From positions 1 through 21,817 of the forward strand of contig CAZYCC010000020.1 of NCBI GenBank assembly GCA_964645985.1: a DNA stretch of 21,817 nucleotides, written 5' to 3'. Within the stretch, counting starts at the first letter, position 1. Each line of letters opens with the position of its first letter. Made by a program: the position numbers and the translations under genes. The stretch comes from CAZYCC01 sp964645985. GTDB lineage: Bacteria > Bacillota > Clostridia > Oscillospirales > CAG-272. Shown in pieces: positions 21,704 to 21,817 of the stretch. The notes under the pieces are model-generated. The model was not told the origin of the DNA. It saw only the letters and a program-made list of their open reading frames with translations, and made no database searches.

Positions 21704-21817
21704 CGCCGCCGCGCGCGCGGGAGCGCGAGGGCGGGGGCGGGGGGAAATGTGCGTGCCTCGGTGCGGCGGGGGAGCGAAGCGGAGAGCGGCAGAATTGCGG
21801 CGGCACGAGAGTGCGAG

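Overview
The window looks like a piece of a high-GC, Gram-positive, Clostridia-type genome, probably a gut metagenome scaffold. The signs are AGGAGG-type ribosome sites, long-form HPF, a CotH-family secreted protein, a Cthe_2159-type lipoprotein, TrkAH, a family-4 uracil-DNA glycosylase, and promoters of the form TTGNNN-17-TATACT. A run of exactly 100 N at 20116-20215 marks a scaffold join. No rRNA, tRNA, CRISPR array or intact insertion sequence was seen.

Left end (1 to about 2340): a decayed fragment of a Tn1549/CTn-like conjugative element. It holds the C-terminal end of a small CPDC zinc-ribbon protein, a minus-strand helix-turn-helix protein, and a DUF3991/Toprim protein that has no normal start codon and carries an in-frame TGA where the family usually has Trp, eight codons before its natural end. 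A dyad, a strong promoter and a ribosome site without a start codon follow. A radical SAM gene (2343-3215) of visibly lower GC than the rest comes next. Composition changes sharply near 3.2 kb.

Middle (3.5-14 kb): cysE and a large GH38 alpha-mannosidase gene lie on the minus strand. A divergent promoter pair at 8501-8566 drives the mannosidase leftward and a secreted CotH-like protein rightward, each behind a leader of about 330 nt. An aminotransferase, a Nudix hydrolase and a galactokinase follow on the plus strand, probably one transcription unit ending at the terminator at 14011. A one-mismatch parS-like site lies between galK and that terminator.

Right part (14-21.8 kb): a gene-poor stretch with several hairpins, a family-4 UDG with a long repetitive N-terminal extension (minus), a Cthe_2159-type lipoprotein (minus), hpf (plus) behind a repeat-bearing leader, two identical 37-nt structured terminator repeats, and trkA-trkH (minus, with the scaffold gap between them).

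Apart from the mobile-element relic the genes are ordinary chromosomal functions: cysteine synthesis, mannoside breakdown, K+ uptake, DNA repair and ribosome hibernation. I found no convincing new multi-gene system. The most unusual signals are non-coding: the parS-like site, the repeat-rich GC-rich intergenic and leader regions, the duplicated terminator and the back-to-back promoters.
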